Source: Caballeronia mineralivorans PML1(12)
GTDB taxonomy: Bacteria; Pseudomonadota; Gammaproteobacteria; Burkholderiales; Burkholderiaceae
Length of the DNA stretch: 64,000 nt
Assembly (NCBI RefSeq): GCF_001028175.1
Contig: NZ_AEJF01000180.1
Span: 1 to 64,000 of the forward strand
Direction of reading: 5' to 3'
Shown: piece by piece, positions 63,842-64,000 of the stretch
Position numbering within the stretch: the first letter of the stretch is position 1
How the letters are laid out: each line of letters opens with the position of its first letter
Notes under the pieces: model-generated
Seen by the model: only the letters and a program-made list of their open reading frames with translations
Databases searched by the model: none
Told to the model about the DNA's origin: nothing
Program-made: the position numbers and the translations under genes

Positions 63842-64000
63842 ATGCAACCACTCAAGATTCATTGGTGTGCGCCGCGAGGGGCGGGCAATACGAAGGCGTC
63901 CGAGAAGGATCTTGCGAGCGAGCTTGACCTCGACGGGCTGGTCGATTTCGCGCAGGAAGCGGAAGACATGCAGATCGACACCCTGCTGATGGGTATCGGA
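63842..64000 (+). CDS. LLM-class flavin-dependent monooxygenase, N-terminal part (runs off window)
   Basis: The first 53 codons of a bacterial luciferase-like monooxygenase (SsuD-type pattern). MQPLKIHWCAPRGAGNT starts the first barrel strand, and LDGLVDFAQEAEDMQIDTLLMGIG gives the first helix and second strand. RBS AAGGGG is 9 nt upstream. It would use FMNH2 supplied by the SsuE-like reductase of the divergent operon. Only the start is visible, so substrate and length are unknown. Confidence 0.75.
   Translation, partial: MQPLKIHWCAPRGAGNTKASEKDLASELDLDGLVDFAQEAEDMQIDTLLMGIG

Noticed and set aside
54605-64000. Ordinary ssu sulfonate-utilisation operon
   Set aside because: Only the SsuE-like and LLM genes would fit; no ssuABC transporter genes are visible in the window, and the genes between are unrelated to sulfonate use.
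1-64000. CRISPR arrays, rRNA genes, intact prophage or complete IS elements
   Set aside because: None seen on reading both strands; only fragmentary mobile-element traces.

Overview
The window is high-GC DNA from a betaproteobacterium, most likely Burkholderia sensu lato (Paraburkholderia or Caballeronia). The inference rests on the acetylornithine transaminase, RsuA and PoxB sequences and the abundance of LysR regulators; no rRNA or complete tRNA is present to fix the genus.

Layout. 0-8.6 kb: housekeeping and general metabolism (GNAT acetyltransferase, acetylornithine transaminase, ferredoxin-type reductase, SDR protein, a 58-residue membrane protein, a lipoprotein hydrolase, RsuA, PoxB). 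8.6-18.1 kb: two LysR-controlled catabolic operons. One has a CoA-ester lyase, a CaiB-type CoA-transferase, a lactonase-like amidohydrolase and an AtoE-type transporter. The other has a CitMHS transporter, an AtuA-family protein and its small partner. 18.1-25.8 kb: a NYN-LOTUS protein, then a MocR regulator divergent from a four-gene polyamine/GABA-type ABC importer. 25.8-32 kb: a PAP2 lipoprotein with an autotransporter-like tail, small stress and regulatory genes, and gene debris.

32-54 kb: a chemoreceptor, an orphan ThDP enzyme, and a long minus-strand block. The block has a two-component system, a TolC/MFP/RND efflux pump, a DedA-PAP2-LssY fusion, an MFS transporter and a PAP2 phosphatase, followed (leftmost in transcription terms, at 49.9-52.8 kb) by a separate YncE-phosphoesterase gene. 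Two degenerate direct repeats about 22.6 kb apart (31.73 and 54.30 kb) bracket this region. Near them lie pseudogene fragments (porin, permease, YncE, VanB) and IS remnants (IS110, possibly IS3), so this looks like an old, rearranged island.

54.6-64 kb: the most interesting part. A compact nine-gene minus-strand operon encodes, in transcription order, a DUF1611 P-loop protein, a divergent EPSP-synthase-like enzyme, a PhyH-type Fe(II)/2OG dioxygenase, a HisC-like aminotransferase, two different ATP-grasp ligases, a haem-oxygenase-like diiron enzyme, a 2Fe-2S ferredoxin and an SsuE-like FMN reductase. A flavin-dependent LLM-type monooxygenase begins divergently at 63,842 and runs off the window. 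It reads as a biosynthetic cluster for a small amide- or peptide-like metabolite, with an enolpyruvyl-transfer-type step and several oxidations. I do not recognise it as a known pathway.
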